Source: Rhodobacteraceae bacterium LMO-JJ12 (GTDB lineage: Bacteria; Pseudomonadota; Alphaproteobacteria; Rhodobacterales; Rhodobacteraceae). Taken from it: 64,000 nt of DNA. The position numbers and the translations under genes were made by a program. The stretch lies in the NCBI GenBank assembly GCA_021555075.1, contig JAKGBX010000001.1:2418001-2482000 (forward strand). Reading direction: 5' to 3'. The notes under the pieces were generated by a model. It did no database searches. It had not been told where the DNA came from and saw only the letters and a program-made list of their open reading frames with translations. Numbering within the stretch: the stretch's first letter is position 1; each line of letters starts with the position of its first letter. Positions 53,439-63,942 of the stretch are shown piece after piece.

Positions 53439-53660
53439 TCGAAGGACTTACGCCGTCTGTCGGCGTCGCGGGGGCGTCTACTGCCCTCCTATGACTCGCG
53501 AACACCAAGCAGAGTCAACACCCGCTTCAACCCTGCACCCGGCAAGCCGCGCATGATCAAGGCGGCGGTGTGGATGGCAAAGTTTTCTTTCCTGCGCCCG
53601 CCCGGCGTGTTACCGCAAAAGCCCTACACCACATCACATCGCATCAAGATTGCAGAGCCC

Positions 53661-54917
53661 ATGACTTTTCTTCAGATCACCTCCCTACTGATCGTCCTGG
53701 CAGGTGCCTTCGGCAGCATCAACTACCTGTTCTTACGCCTGCCCTCGGCCATTGGCATTATGGTTGTGGCGTTGTTCGCGTCCTTTGGCGTGCTAGCGAC
53801 CGATCTGATCTGGCCTCAACTCATCATTGCCGAAACCATGCGCAGCGTCGTCGCCGGCATCGCCTTTTCCGACGCCCTTCTCGAAGGCATGCTCGGGCTG
53901 CTGCTGTTTGCCGGTGCGCTGCACGTCAAGTTGTCCGACCTGCGCGCCGAATGGCGGGTGGTGTTCCTGATGGCCACCATCGGCATCGCGCTTTCCACCG
54001 TTATCGTGGGCTTTGGATTTTCCTGGCTCACCGGGGCGCCGATCCTGATCGCGCTGGTCTTTGGCGCACTCATCTCCCCGACCGACCCTGTGGCCGTCCT
54101 CGGCGTATTGCGCGAAGCCAACCTGCGCAAATCACTGGAAACCAAGATCGCTGGGGAATCTCTCTTCAACGATGGTGTTGGATATGTCGTCTTTCTGGTG
54201 CTCATCGGGCTGGCCTTTCCCCAGGATGCGGCCCACGCCAGCCAGGAAAATGGCGTCACCGATGCCGCGATCCTCTTTGTGCGCGAAGCACTGGGAGGGG
54301 CCGCCCTGGGTCTTGTGCTGGGCTGGCTGACCTTCCGCGTCATGCGCCTGATCGACGACTACGCGCTCGAAGTGCTGATCACGCTTGGTCTTGCCTTCGG
54401 AGGCTATGAACTCGCCGTTTACCTGCATATCTCGGCGCCGATCATGGCCGTCTGCGCCGGGCTTCTCATTGGCGATATCGGCGCCAAGCATGGCATGAGC
54501 GAAGAGACCCGCAATTATGTCGATGCCTTCTGGAAGCTGATCGACGAGATCCTCAACGCCGTGCTTTTCCTGCTGATCGGCTTCGAGGTTTTCGCCGTCG
54601 CTTTCGAATTTGATTATCTCGTCACCGCCATGCTTTCGATCGCACTTGCGCTACTGGCCCGCCTCGCCGCCGTGGCGGTGCCTGTGCTGATACTCTCGCC
54701 CTTCCGCACATTCGCCAAAGATGTGATCCCGATCATGACGTGGGGCGGCCTCAAGGGCGGCATCTCGGTCGCTCTGGCGTTGTCGCTGCCCGAAAGCGAA
54801 TGGAAGCCGATGATCCTGACCGTGACCTATGTCATCGTGGTATTCTCGATCATCGTTCAGGGGCTGACCGTCACCCGGCTCGCCAACCGGCTCGGGCGTG
54901 AACCCGACCTGATGTAG
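53661..54917 (+). CDS. Na+/H+ antiporter (CPA1/NhaP type)
   Basis: 418 aa, about twelve membrane helices. The typical GALISPTDPVAVLGVLRE and ESLFNDGVGYVVF motifs carry ion-binding Asp and Asn-Asp. Exchanges Na+ or K+ for H+ in pH and salt homeostasis. The start at 53661 (MTFLQITS) gives a clean first helix; an ATG at 53553 adds a non-conserved leader. Ends at a bidirectional terminator. Confidence 0.88.
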   Translation: MTFLQITSLLIVLAGAFGSINYLFLRLPSAIGIMVVALFASFGVLATDLIWPQLIIAETMRSVVAGIAFSDALLEGMLGLLLFAGALHVKLSDLRAEWRVVFLMATIGIALSTVIVGFGFSWLTGAPILIALVFGALISPTDPVAVLGVLREANLRKSLETKIAGESLFNDGVGYVVFLVLIGLAFPQDAAHASQENGVTDAAILFVREALGGAALGLVLGWLTFRVMRLIDDYALEVLITLGLAFGGYELAVYLHISAPIMAVCAGLLIGDIGAKHGMSEETRNYVDAFWKLIDEILNAVLFLLIGFEVFAVAFEFDYLVTAMLSIALALLARLAAVAVPVLILSPFRTFAKDVIPIMTWGGLKGGISVALALSLPESEWKPMILTVTYVIVVFSIIVQGLTVTRLANRLGREPDLM

Positions 54918-54987
54918 ACGACCAATCGCTCGAAACACGCATCGCCCCCGTTGCGCAACCTGTGGCGCAACCCGCGGCGCAAAAGAA

Positions 54988-55017
54988 AACCCGCTCACAG
55001 AAACCTGTGGGCGGGTT
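54988..55017. terminator. Bidirectional hairpin terminator
   Basis: Thirteen-base stem AACCCGCTCACAG/CTGTGGGCGGGTT with one G-T pair and a four-base loop, between convergent antiporter and helicase genes. T-run is short, so strength is uncertain. Confidence 0.6.
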
Positions 55018-55041
55018 CGCTAATTTACAAAGGCAGATGGC

Positions 55042-56328
55042 TCACGCCGCTTGCGACGCCCCACGGCCTGCGCCGCCGCCGCTGCGACGACGCCGCGAAC
55101 GGCCCGTGCCGGGCTTGCCCGCCGGTTTACTACCGCCGCCGCCACCGCCACGTCTGCGGCCAGCGCCATTGCCTTTACCTTTGGGTGCGTCAATTTCTTC
55201 CCATGCGCGGCCAGAGGCCACCGGAATCGTCATTTTCAGAACCTTCTGAATCGCCTTCAGCTCGCCCATCTCGTCGGGCGCACAAAACGCAATCGCTGCG
55301 CCATCGGCCCCGGCACGCGCCGTGCGGCCAATCCGGTGCACATAGTTTTCCGGCACATTCGGCAGATCAAAGTTATAGACATGGCGCACCTGCGGAATAT
55401 CCAGACCCCGCGCCGCTACATCCGTCGCCACAAGCACCCGGATCGCGCCGGATTTGAACTCGGCCAAGGCACGCTCGCGCTGCCCCTGGCTCTTGTTGCC
55501 ATGGATCGACCCGGCGGCGAACCCCACCTTCTCCAGATGTTTCTTGATCTTTTCCGAGCCATGCTTGGTGCGTCCAAAAACAAGCGCCAACTCGTCACGA
55601 TGCTTGTCCAGAAGCTCGATCAGAAGGTTCAGCTTCTCCGCCTTGGCGACGAAATGCACCTCTTGCTCGATCTTGTCGGCCGGCTTGCCCGGAGGTGAAA
55701 CCTGCACCCGCTCAGGGTTGGTGAGATAGCTTTGCGCCAACTCGGCCATCAGTTTCGGCATAGTGGCCGAAAACAGCATGGTTTGGCGCGGTTTGGGCAG
55801 ATGCGCCGCAATCTTGCGCAGGTCATGGATAAACCCCATGTCGAGCATCTGATCTGCCTCATCGAGCACCAGAAAACGCGTCTGATCAAGCCGCAACGCA
55901 CGGCGATCCAGCAAATCGAGCAACCGCCCCGGTGTCGCCACCAGAAGATCGGTGCCACGTTCCAGCTTCTTCATCTGCCCGACAATCCCGGCGCCCCCAA
56001 CCACAAGGTTCACCTTGAGCGGGCCACCCTTGCAAAGCTCACGCAGGCTTTCGCTGATCTGCTTGGCCAACTCGCGTGTTGGTGCCAACACCAGCCCATG
56101 CACCGATTTCGGTGCAGGCCGCTTGTCACTTTCAAGCATTTGCGACACCAGCGGCAGACCAAAGGCAAAGGTCTTGCCGGTACCGGTCTGCGCCAAGCCC
56201 ATCACATCGCGCCCTTCCAGAGCCAGCGGGATCGCCTTTTGCTGAATCGGTGTCGGGTCTTTCAGACCCATCTCGGCCACCCGGTTCAAAAGCACCTTGG
56301 GCAGACCCAGTTCATTAAAATTCGTCAT
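55042..56328 (-). CDS. DEAD-box RNA helicase (RhlE-like)
   Basis: 428 aa. Q-motif TPIQQKAIPL, Walker A AQTGTGKT, DEAD box VLDEADQML, SAT motif LFSATMP and HRIGRTAR motif VI. The C-terminal 60 residues are Gly/Arg/Lys-rich (GRRRGGGGGGSK) and likely bind RNA. Unwinds or remodels RNA in ribosome assembly or decay. GGAAAG site precedes start 56328. Confidence 0.93.
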   Translation of the reverse strand: MTNFNELGLPKVLLNRVAEMGLKDPTPIQQKAIPLALEGRDVMGLAQTGTGKTFAFGLPLVSQMLESDKRPAPKSVHGLVLAPTRELAKQISESLRELCKGGPLKVNLVVGGAGIVGQMKKLERGTDLLVATPGRLLDLLDRRALRLDQTRFLVLDEADQMLDMGFIHDLRKIAAHLPKPRQTMLFSATMPKLMAELAQSYLTNPERVQVSPPGKPADKIEQEVHFVAKAEKLNLLIELLDKHRDELALVFGRTKHGSEKIKKHLEKVGFAAGSIHGNKSQGQRERALAEFKSGAIRVLVATDVAARGLDIPQVRHVYNFDLPNVPENYVHRIGRTARAGADGAAIAFCAPDEMGELKAIQKVLKMTIPVASGRAWEEIDAPKGKGNGAGRRRGGGGGGSKPAGKPGTGRSRRRRSGGGAGRGASQAA

Positions 56329-56697
56329 ATTATCTTTCCGGACGTGCCCGACATATGGGATCACGCCTCATGCAAATACCAAGCCGCGCCCCATTGGCCG
56401 ACTCAATCGTGGTTGCGCCATAAAGCTGGACCGAGGAGCCGAATGCCCGTCTCTGTCGCCCTGGCGTCTGGCCCCACGCGTGATTTTGGGAACATGACCT
56501 CGGTCTCTGGTTCGCTCCGGTTTTCCCGGATGTTGCCTGGCTGCTCACGCGGCAGAAGACGTCGGTTGAGTGCCAAATGGGCGTTCCGCCACGCAAAGTC
56601 AATGCGCAATGGCGGCATCAGCGAAAATCTGACGCTGGAAATCGCCGGGGGCTAAGGCTAAACCCATGTTAACGACACGAAAGCCGGGGCAAGGGTC
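56329..56697. other. Intergenic stretch before the Fur-family gene
   Basis: No gene recognised on either strand; open frames lack conserved motifs. It carries the divergent promoters of the DEAD-box helicase (minus) and the Fur-family gene (plus). Confidence 0.5.
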
Positions 56698-57117
56698 ATG
56701 ACGGACAGCATAATCGCACGCTGCGAAGCCAATGGACTACGCATGACAGGCCAACGTCGCACCATCGCCACTGTTCTGGGCGAGGCCGATGATCACCCGG
56801 ATGTCGAGGAACTACATAAACGCGCCTCCTCGCGCGATTCCGGCATTTCCATCGCCACGGTCTATCGCACGGTGAAACTGTTTGAAGAGGCCGGGATTCT
56901 CGACAAGCTGGAATTTGGCGACGGGCGCGCGCGCTACGAGGATGCCGAGCGCGAACATCACGACCATTTGATCGACATGAATTCTGGCGAGGTCATCGAA
57001 TTCGTCGATCCCGACATTGAAATCCTACAGGAAAAGATCGCCCAAAAGCTCGGCTACCAACTCAAAGGGCACAAACTCGAGCTCTATGGTGTCCCGCTGA
57101 AAAAGCCTGCTAAATAG
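56698..57117 (+). CDS. Fur-family metal-dependent regulator (Fur/Mur)
   Basis: 139 aa. N-terminal winged helix with LRMTGQRRTIATVLGEADDH and SISIATVYRTVKLFEEAG-type region, then the metal domain EHHDHLIDMNSGEVIEF. In Rhodobacterales the Fur orthologue often acts as a manganese regulator (Mur); iron control is then by other proteins. Cannot tell which metal by eye. No cysteine zinc site is seen. Confidence 0.9.
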   Translation: MTDSIIARCEANGLRMTGQRRTIATVLGEADDHPDVEELHKRASSRDSGISIATVYRTVKLFEEAGILDKLEFGDGRARYEDAEREHHDHLIDMNSGEVIEFVDPDIEILQEKIAQKLGYQLKGHKLELYGVPLKKPAK

Positions 57118-57160
57118 CGGCGCGCGCCTGATTCCGCGCCTTCCGCGCGAAAGGTTCCCC

Positions 57161-58039
57161 ATGCAATCCGAAAACACCCGCGGCATCGCGCTGATGATCG
57201 TCGCCATGGTGCTCTTTGCCGCCACCGACGCCTGCGTGAAACTCGGCGCCGAGGCCATGCCGAAAGGTCAGGTGCTGTTCTTTCTCGGGCTTGGCGGCGC
57301 GGTGATCTTTTCTGCCCTCACATGGGCACAGGGCCACCGGGTCATCACCCGCGACTACCTCTCGCCTGCCATGCTGTTGCGCAATGGCTCGGACGTGCTC
57401 GGCACCTTCTGCTTTCTCACCGCACTCTCGACCGTGGGCATCGCCCTGCCCTCGGCCATCCTTCAGGCCACACCGCTGGTGGTTACAGGGCTTGCCGTGA
57501 TCATGCTGGGTGAAAAGGTCGGCTGGCGGCGCTGGGGCGCCATCCTTATTGGCCTGTCCGGCGTGCTGATCATCCTGCGCCCCGGCATGACCGGGTTTGA
57601 TCCCAACGCGCTCTGGGCCGTAGCGGGGATGCTGTTTTTGGCGGTGCGTGACGTTTCCACCCGGCTGATGCCACCCAGCACGCCATCAATCCGCATCGCC
57701 GCCTATGGCATGGGCTCACTGCTGCCCGCTGGCGCGATCATAACCATGTTTCAGGGCGGCCCGGTGGCGATGAGCCTGCACAGTGGCATCCTCATGCTGG
57801 GCGCCACCACGCTCGGCGCTCTGGGCTATTTCTGCATCATTCAGGCGATGCGCACGGGTGAAATTTCCGTGGTCGCACCGTTCCGTTATTCACGCATTCT
57901 CTTTGCGCTGGCCATCGGCTATCTGGTGTTTGATGAAAACCCCGATGTGCTCACCTATGTCGGCGCCGCGATCACCATCGGCGCCGGAACCTATGCCTTC
58001 CTGCGCGAAGGCCGCATCGCGCACAAGAGACCTGTATGA
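57161..58039 (+). CDS. EamA/DMT-family transporter
   Basis: 292 aa, ten membrane helices in two EamA halves, starting GIALMIVAMVLFAATDACVK. Probable metabolite exporter; substrate unknown. 43 bases downstream of the Fur-family gene, and OsmC follows after 21 bases. Confidence 0.87.
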   Translation: MQSENTRGIALMIVAMVLFAATDACVKLGAEAMPKGQVLFFLGLGGAVIFSALTWAQGHRVITRDYLSPAMLLRNGSDVLGTFCFLTALSTVGIALPSAILQATPLVVTGLAVIMLGEKVGWRRWGAILIGLSGVLIILRPGMTGFDPNALWAVAGMLFLAVRDVSTRLMPPSTPSIRIAAYGMGSLLPAGAIITMFQGGPVAMSLHSGILMLGATTLGALGYFCIIQAMRTGEISVVAPFRYSRILFALAIGYLVFDENPDVLTYVGAAITIGAGTYAFLREGRIAHKRPV

Positions 58040-58060
58040 ACACCGCCAAGGAGACGAGAG

Positions 58061-58486
58061 ATGAAAACCAATGCCCGCGTGAAATGGGCCGAAGCCCGCA
58101 CCTTCATCGGCGAGACCGAAAGCGGCCACAAGATCGCGTTTGGCGCCGCCAATGGGCCAGATGGGCTCAAACCCGGCCCCTCCGCGATGGAACTCCTCCT
58201 GCTCGGCACGGGGGGCTGTTCTGCCTATGACGTGGTGCATATCCTTGAGAAAGGTCGCGAACCGGTCGAGGATGTCGTCGTCGAAATCGCCGCCGAGCGC
58301 GGCGAAACCGATCCCAAGGTCTATACCGACATTCACCTGCATTTCATCGTCAAGGGCCGCGGCCTCAACCCCGACAAGGTCGCCCGTGCCATTTCGCTCT
58401 CGATCGAGAAATACTGCTCGGCCAGCGCGATGATGGCAGCCTCTGCGACCCTCACCCACGATTTCGAAATGGTCGACACCGCCTGA
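58061..58486 (+). CDS. OsmC-family redox protein
   Basis: 141 aa. The two active cysteines of OsmC/Ohr proteins are in GGCSAYDVVHIL and KYCSASAMM. Reduces organic hydroperoxides or other thiol-reactive substrates. Strong AAGGAG ribosome site. Follows the EamA gene closely. Confidence 0.9.
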   Translation: MKTNARVKWAEARTFIGETESGHKIAFGAANGPDGLKPGPSAMELLLLGTGGCSAYDVVHILEKGREPVEDVVVEIAAERGETDPKVYTDIHLHFIVKGRGLNPDKVARAISLSIEKYCSASAMMAASATLTHDFEMVDTA

Positions 58487-58500
58487 AAGCTTTGGTTGGA

Positions 58501-58887
58501 TCAGAACAGGCCATTTTCATTCGCCGATCCGTCCGGGATGACCTGCAACACATCCCAATGCTCAACGATCTTGCCGTCATCATCGAAACGAAAGATGTCG
58601 ATTCCGGCATAATCGTCGCTGTTCGGCCATGTCTGATGACAATGCAGCACAACAAGATTGTCTTCGGCAATGGCGCGCACAAATCGCGTGGCCTTGCCGG
58701 GATACTCCTCCGCCATGCGTTCGAAATAGGCGATAAACGCTTCTTTACCATCGGCCACATGCGGGTTGTGCTGAATATAGACCTCACCCACATAGCGTTC
58801 AATCGCCTCGCGAGGGCGGCATTCGTTGAACATTAGATCATAAAAGGCCATCGCATTGGCCTTGTTCCGCTTGGTTGTTTTGCTCAT
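58501..58887 (-). CDS. SnoaL/NTF2-like protein
   Basis: 128 aa. A cone-shaped NTF2-like fold is suggested by AFYDLMFNECRPREAIERYV, YIQHNPHVADGKEAF and IVEHWDVLQVIP. The family contains isomerases, dehydratases and binding proteins. GGAAGGAA site upstream. Convergent with the OsmC gene with 15 bases between. Function unknown. Confidence 0.82.
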   Translation of the reverse strand: MSKTTKRNKANAMAFYDLMFNECRPREAIERYVGEVYIQHNPHVADGKEAFIAYFERMAEEYPGKATRFVRAIAEDNLVVLHCHQTWPNSDDYAGIDIFRFDDDGKIVEHWDVLQVIPDGSANENGLF

Positions 58888-59016
58888 CGCTTTCAGTTCC
58901 TTCCCCCACCAGTCTTGCACCTTAAAAAAATTCTTTCACACCGTCACCGGTCAATTACATGGGCGTTTGCGCAAACACCCGCGCCGCCCCTTTCCCTCGG
59001 CTCACGCCCGTTCTAA

Positions 59017-60339
<1,323 letters not shown>

Positions 60340-60362
60340 CGCCACGCAATCTTCCATGACAT

Positions 60363-60392
60363 GGGCGGTGCCACCCCGGCGCCGCCCTTTTT
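60363..60392 (+). terminator. Rho-independent terminator after enolase
   Basis: Stem GGGCGGTGCC/GGCGCCGCCC with one G-T pair, loop of about five, followed by five T. Located 24 bases after the eno stop. Confidence 0.85.
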
Positions 60393-60447
60393 CGTTGCGC
60401 TTGAGCGCGCCGCCCGTCACCGTGACAAAAACACAGGGAGAGAGACC

Positions 60448-60819
60448 ATGATCGGATACGTCAACCTCGGCACCAACGATCTGCCCCGCGCCGAAAGCTT
60501 CTACAACGCCCTTCTAGGTGAAATGGGCGCCCGCCAGATGTTCAAGAACGACCGCATGATCGGCTGGGGCTTTGGCAAGGGAAAGCCCCTGCTGACCATC
60601 AACCTGCCCTACGACAAGGGCGAAGCGGCGCCGGGCAATGGCACCATGGTGGCCCTCATGGTCGAGTCCCCTGAAGAGGTTGACCGCCTTTACGCCAAAG
60701 CCATCGAGCTTGGCGCCAAGTCCGAAGGCGAAGCCGGGCCGCGCGGTGACAGCTTCTATGGCGGATATTTCCGCGACCTCGACGGTAACAAGCTGAATGT
60801 CTACCTGTTTCGAACCTGA
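60448..60819 (+). CDS. VOC-family (glyoxalase-like) protein
   Basis: 123 aa. The paired beta-alpha-beta VOC fold is seen as IGYVNLGTNDLPRAESFY and GDSFYGGYFRDLDGNKLNVY. May be a metal-dependent lyase, isomerase or dioxygenase; no function can be given. GGGAGAGAG site before start 60448. Confidence 0.85.
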   Translation: MIGYVNLGTNDLPRAESFYNALLGEMGARQMFKNDRMIGWGFGKGKPLLTINLPYDKGEAAPGNGTMVALMVESPEEVDRLYAKAIELGAKSEGEAGPRGDSFYGGYFRDLDGNKLNVYLFRT

Positions 60820-60869
60820 TCATCTGGCCATTGGCGTGGCGCGAAATAGCGTCTACCTTGGCTGACATC

Positions 60870-61382
60870 ATGGCCAATATCACCATACGCCCGCCTGCAA
60901 GCCGCGCCGAACACGCGGCCCTGCGCGCCCTTTGCCGCGATTATCGCGCCAGTCTGGTCGACGCTGCAATAGATCGGCCAGACGCCGTTGAAAATGCCTA
61001 TAAATCAGATGAATACGAGGCACTTCTCAAAACCCTTCCAACGCTTCACGCCGCCCCAAACGGCGCGCTCTTTCTCGGCTTTGTCGATGACACCCCAATG
61101 GCCTGTGGCATGATCCACCAAATCGCACCGGGCACCGCCGAAATCAAACGCGTCTATACCGCGCCTGCGGCCCGTGGTCTGGGCTTGGGCCGTCACATCG
61201 TTGAAACCGCGCTCGACCATGCCCGCACAAACGGCGCACGCCGTATGGTACTCGATACAATACGTCCACTGGTCGCTGCCCAAAAGCTATATGAGACGCT
61301 CGGCTTCCGCCCCATCGACCCGTTTTATCCAATTGATCCGGGTTTGGCTGACTACTTCTTGTTTTACGGTCGCGACCTATGA
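60870..61382 (+). CDS. GNAT-family N-acetyltransferase
   Basis: 170 aa. GNAT core VYTAPAARGLGLGRHIVETA (acetyl-CoA loop R-G-L-G-L-G) and AAQKLYETLGFRPI. Small-molecule acetylation; substrate unknown. Overlaps the HAD gene start by four bases. Confidence 0.88.
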   Translation: MANITIRPPASRAEHAALRALCRDYRASLVDAAIDRPDAVENAYKSDEYEALLKTLPTLHAAPNGALFLGFVDDTPMACGMIHQIAPGTAEIKRVYTAPAARGLGLGRHIVETALDHARTNGARRMVLDTIRPLVAAQKLYETLGFRPIDPFYPIDPGLADYFLFYGRDL

Positions 61383-62059
61383 CAATCCGCGCGCTGATCT
61401 TCGATGTCTTCGGCACCTGCGTCGACTGGCGCACCTCAATCGCGCGCGAAGTGGCGGCGGCCTTGCCCGGTGTCGATGCGCGCGCCTTCGCCGACGCCTG
61501 GCGGGCCGAGTATGATCCGGCCATGGCGCGCGTGCGCGATGGTGGCCGTGGCTATGTCGCGCTTGATGATCTGCACCGCGAAAATCTCGCCCGCGTCTGC
61601 GCTCGCTTCAACGTGACACCGCAAGATCCCGAAACCCTCAATTCCGCCTGGGAAAAGCTTGATCCCTGGCCCGATGTGGTGCCCGGCCTGCAAAGATTGC
61701 GCAAATCCTGCATCCTCGCGCCCTGCTCCAACGGCTCAATCGCGCTGATGACACGCCTCGCGCGCTATGCCCGCCTGCCCTGGGACTGCATCCTCGGTGC
61801 CGAGATTGCGCGCGATTACAAACCCAAACCCACGGTGTATCTCGCATCTTGCGCGGCCCTGCGCCTGTCGCCGGACGAGGTGATGATGGTCGCCGCCCAT
61901 AATGGCGATTTGCACGTCGCCCGCACGGCGGGCCTCGCCACCGGCTTCGTGCCGCGCCCGACCGAATACGGGCCCTCACAAACCGCCGACCTCGAACCAG
62001 AGGAAGCATGGAACGTGATTGCCGAAGATTTCAACGATCTTGCCAGACAGCTCACCTAA
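61379..62059 (+). CDS. Haloacid dehalogenase type II (HAD superfamily)
   Basis: 226 aa. Nucleophile Asp in LIFDVFGTCVDW, the SNGS motif (APCSNGSIALM) and the Lys in DYKPKPTVYL follow the L-2-haloacid dehalogenase type. Converts haloacids to hydroxyacids or acts as a phosphatase-like relative. ATGA overlap with the acetyltransferase. Convergent with the flavin monooxygenase. Confidence 0.87.
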   Translation: MTIRALIFDVFGTCVDWRTSIAREVAAALPGVDARAFADAWRAEYDPAMARVRDGGRGYVALDDLHRENLARVCARFNVTPQDPETLNSAWEKLDPWPDVVPGLQRLRKSCILAPCSNGSIALMTRLARYARLPWDCILGAEIARDYKPKPTVYLASCAALRLSPDEVMMVAAHNGDLHVARTAGLATGFVPRPTEYGPSQTADLEPEEAWNVIAEDFNDLARQLT

Positions 62060-62075
62060 AGCGTTACACTCCGTC

Positions 62076-63254
62076 TCAGGTCGCGCGCGTCACGTCATAC
62101 CCATAGAGCCAATCAAACTGCCGCATCATCCTGTCCGGGAAAAAATGTGACCCACCGCGCAGAACCGCCTGTGCAACAAATCGCAGCGGCGGGAATTTCA
62201 GATGGTATTTCCAGGCGTTATCCGTCGACGCATTGATCACGCGTTCGGCCCGCTGACGCCGCCGCTCCTGATAGCGCGCAAGCCCGGCGGGTATATTTTC
62301 CGCCCCAGCAAGCGAATCCGCCAAAACCCAGGCATCCTCAAGCGCCATCGCCGCCCCCTGCGCCATGAACGGCAAGGTCGGATGTGCGGCATCCCCCAAA
62401 AGTGCCACGCCCTGACCATGCCAATGTGTTGCAACCGGATGGCGGAACAACCCCCAGAGATAGGTTTCTTCAACCTCGGCCAGCATAGCCTGCACCTCAG
62501 GGCCGAAATCGGCAAACGCCTTGCGCAGGTTGTCGGGGTCGTCGCGCAGGTTCCACCCCTCTTTCACCCAGCCGCGCTGCTCCTGCACCGCCACGATGTT
62601 GAGCAACGTGCTATCGCGCAACGGATAGCTCACCAAATGCCGCCCCGGTCCCATATGCACATGCGCCTCGGGTCCGCGCCCTGCCGGATTGGGAATCAGA
62701 GCGCGCCACGCCACCTGACCGGTGAAGAACGGCTCTTCCGACCCATTAAGAACCGGACGAACCCTCGATTGCAGCCCGTCAGCCCCGATGATCAGATCGG
62801 CCCGACGCTCGCCGCCGCCCGCGATATGCCCCGTCGGCTCATCGCCGTTATGCGCGTCAGCCACCCAATCAATCCGCGTGCCCAACTCGAACTCCACCCC
62901 GGCCTCGCGCGCGCCCTGCTCCAGCACGGCTATCAAATCGGCCCGATGGATGAAATAATACCGTTGATCCGCAAGCCGGGTGAGATCCAGCCGCGCCACA
63001 TCGCTCCCGCGATAGTCCTTCAGAACCACCCCTTGCGCGCGCACGGCCCCGCCACTTTCCAGCGCCTGATCCAGCCCCAGACCGCGCAACACCGCCATGG
63101 CGTTCGGACTCATCTGAAGGCCCGCGCCCACTTCGCCAATCTCCGGCGCCTGTTCGATCACCTTGACGTGCGCGCCGCGCAAGGCCAGCGCACGCGCCAC
63201 GCCCAGCCCGCCAATCCCGGCACCGATCACAATCGCCCTCAACCCGTTCAGCAT
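62076..63254 (-). CDS. FAD-dependent monooxygenase (salicylate hydroxylase/3-hydroxybenzoate 6-hydroxylase type)
   Basis: 392 aa. FAD folds: AIVIGAGIGGLGVARALALRG, DLIIGADGLQSRVRP (DG motif) and ALLGDAAHPTLPFMAQGAA (GD motif). Hydroxylates aromatic acids with NAD(P)H and O2; exact substrate open. Start 63254 (ATG) is preferred over TTG 63260. Confidence 0.88.
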   Translation of the reverse strand: MLNGLRAIVIGAGIGGLGVARALALRGAHVKVIEQAPEIGEVGAGLQMSPNAMAVLRGLGLDQALESGGAVRAQGVVLKDYRGSDVARLDLTRLADQRYYFIHRADLIAVLEQGAREAGVEFELGTRIDWVADAHNGDEPTGHIAGGGERRADLIIGADGLQSRVRPVLNGSEEPFFTGQVAWRALIPNPAGRGPEAHVHMGPGRHLVSYPLRDSTLLNIVAVQEQRGWVKEGWNLRDDPDNLRKAFADFGPEVQAMLAEVEETYLWGLFRHPVATHWHGQGVALLGDAAHPTLPFMAQGAAMALEDAWVLADSLAGAENIPAGLARYQERRRQRAERVINASTDNAWKYHLKFPPLRFVAQAVLRGGSHFFPDRMMRQFDWLYGYDVTRAT

Positions 63255-63276
63255 CCCCAACTCACCCCATTTTACG

Positions 63277-63309
63277 AAAAACGCCGGAGCACATCGCCCC
63301 GGCGTTTTT
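63277..63309 (-). terminator. Rho-independent terminator after dksA
   Basis: Stem AAAAACGCCGG/CCGGCGTTTTT, 11 bp, around an 11-base loop with T-rich ends on both strands. It ends the dksA transcript on minus before the monooxygenase gene. Confidence 0.85.
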
Positions 63310-63349
63310 ACACATTTCCATCAACCCGGCCAAACGTCCGGCCACCGGC

Positions 63350-63772
63350 TCAATCGTCGCGATGCACCTTCTCGCGCCGCTCGTGCTGTTCCTGTGCTTC
63401 CAGGCTCATCTTGGCGATCGGCCGCGCATCAAGTCGCTTGAGCGAAATCGGCTCACCGGTGACTTCGCAATAACCGTATTCGCCTTCTTCGATCCGGCGC
63501 AGCGCGCTGTCGATCTTCGAGACCAGCTTGCGCTGACGATCACGGGTGCGCAATTCCAGCGCCCGGTCGGTTTCTTCGCTTGCGCGGTCGGACACGTCGG
63601 GAATGTTGCGGGTCTGCTCCTGCAACCCTTCGATCGTGTCGCGGCTGCCGTCCAGAAGCTCTTCTCTCCAGTTCATCAGCTTGCGGCGAAAATACTCCAG
63701 CTGACGTTCGTTCATGAATGGTTCATCTTCAGCCGGACGGTAATCATCAGGTAAAAATGTTTCCGCTTTCAT
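63350..63772 (-). CDS. dksA: RNA polymerase-binding factor DksA
   Basis: 140 aa from 63772 (MKAETFLPDDYRP, GGGAG site). Coiled-coil of about residues 20-95, then the globular finger YGYCEVTGEPISLKRLD with only one Cys; the other three zinc ligands of E. coli DksA are replaced. Works with ppGpp at RNA polymerase to control stable RNA and amino-acid genes. The single-Cys form is known from Rhodobacter. Confidence 0.93.
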   Translation of the reverse strand: MKAETFLPDDYRPAEDEPFMNERQLEYFRRKLMNWREELLDGSRDTIEGLQEQTRNIPDVSDRASEETDRALELRTRDRQRKLVSKIDSALRRIEEGEYGYCEVTGEPISLKRLDARPIAKMSLEAQEQHERREKVHRDD

Positions 63773-63942
63773 GCTTGCTCCCTTGGTTTTGCCAAGTTGT
63801 GTCATTGGCACCCCTCTTAACATGCGCCTGCCTATTACCCCCCTGACAATCGATTGTCACTACCCCATAGCATCGCATTGCGGTGAATTTGCGTCTCGAT
63901 TAGGGTGCGCGGCGAAACCGAGACAAACGACTGGACGCACAG

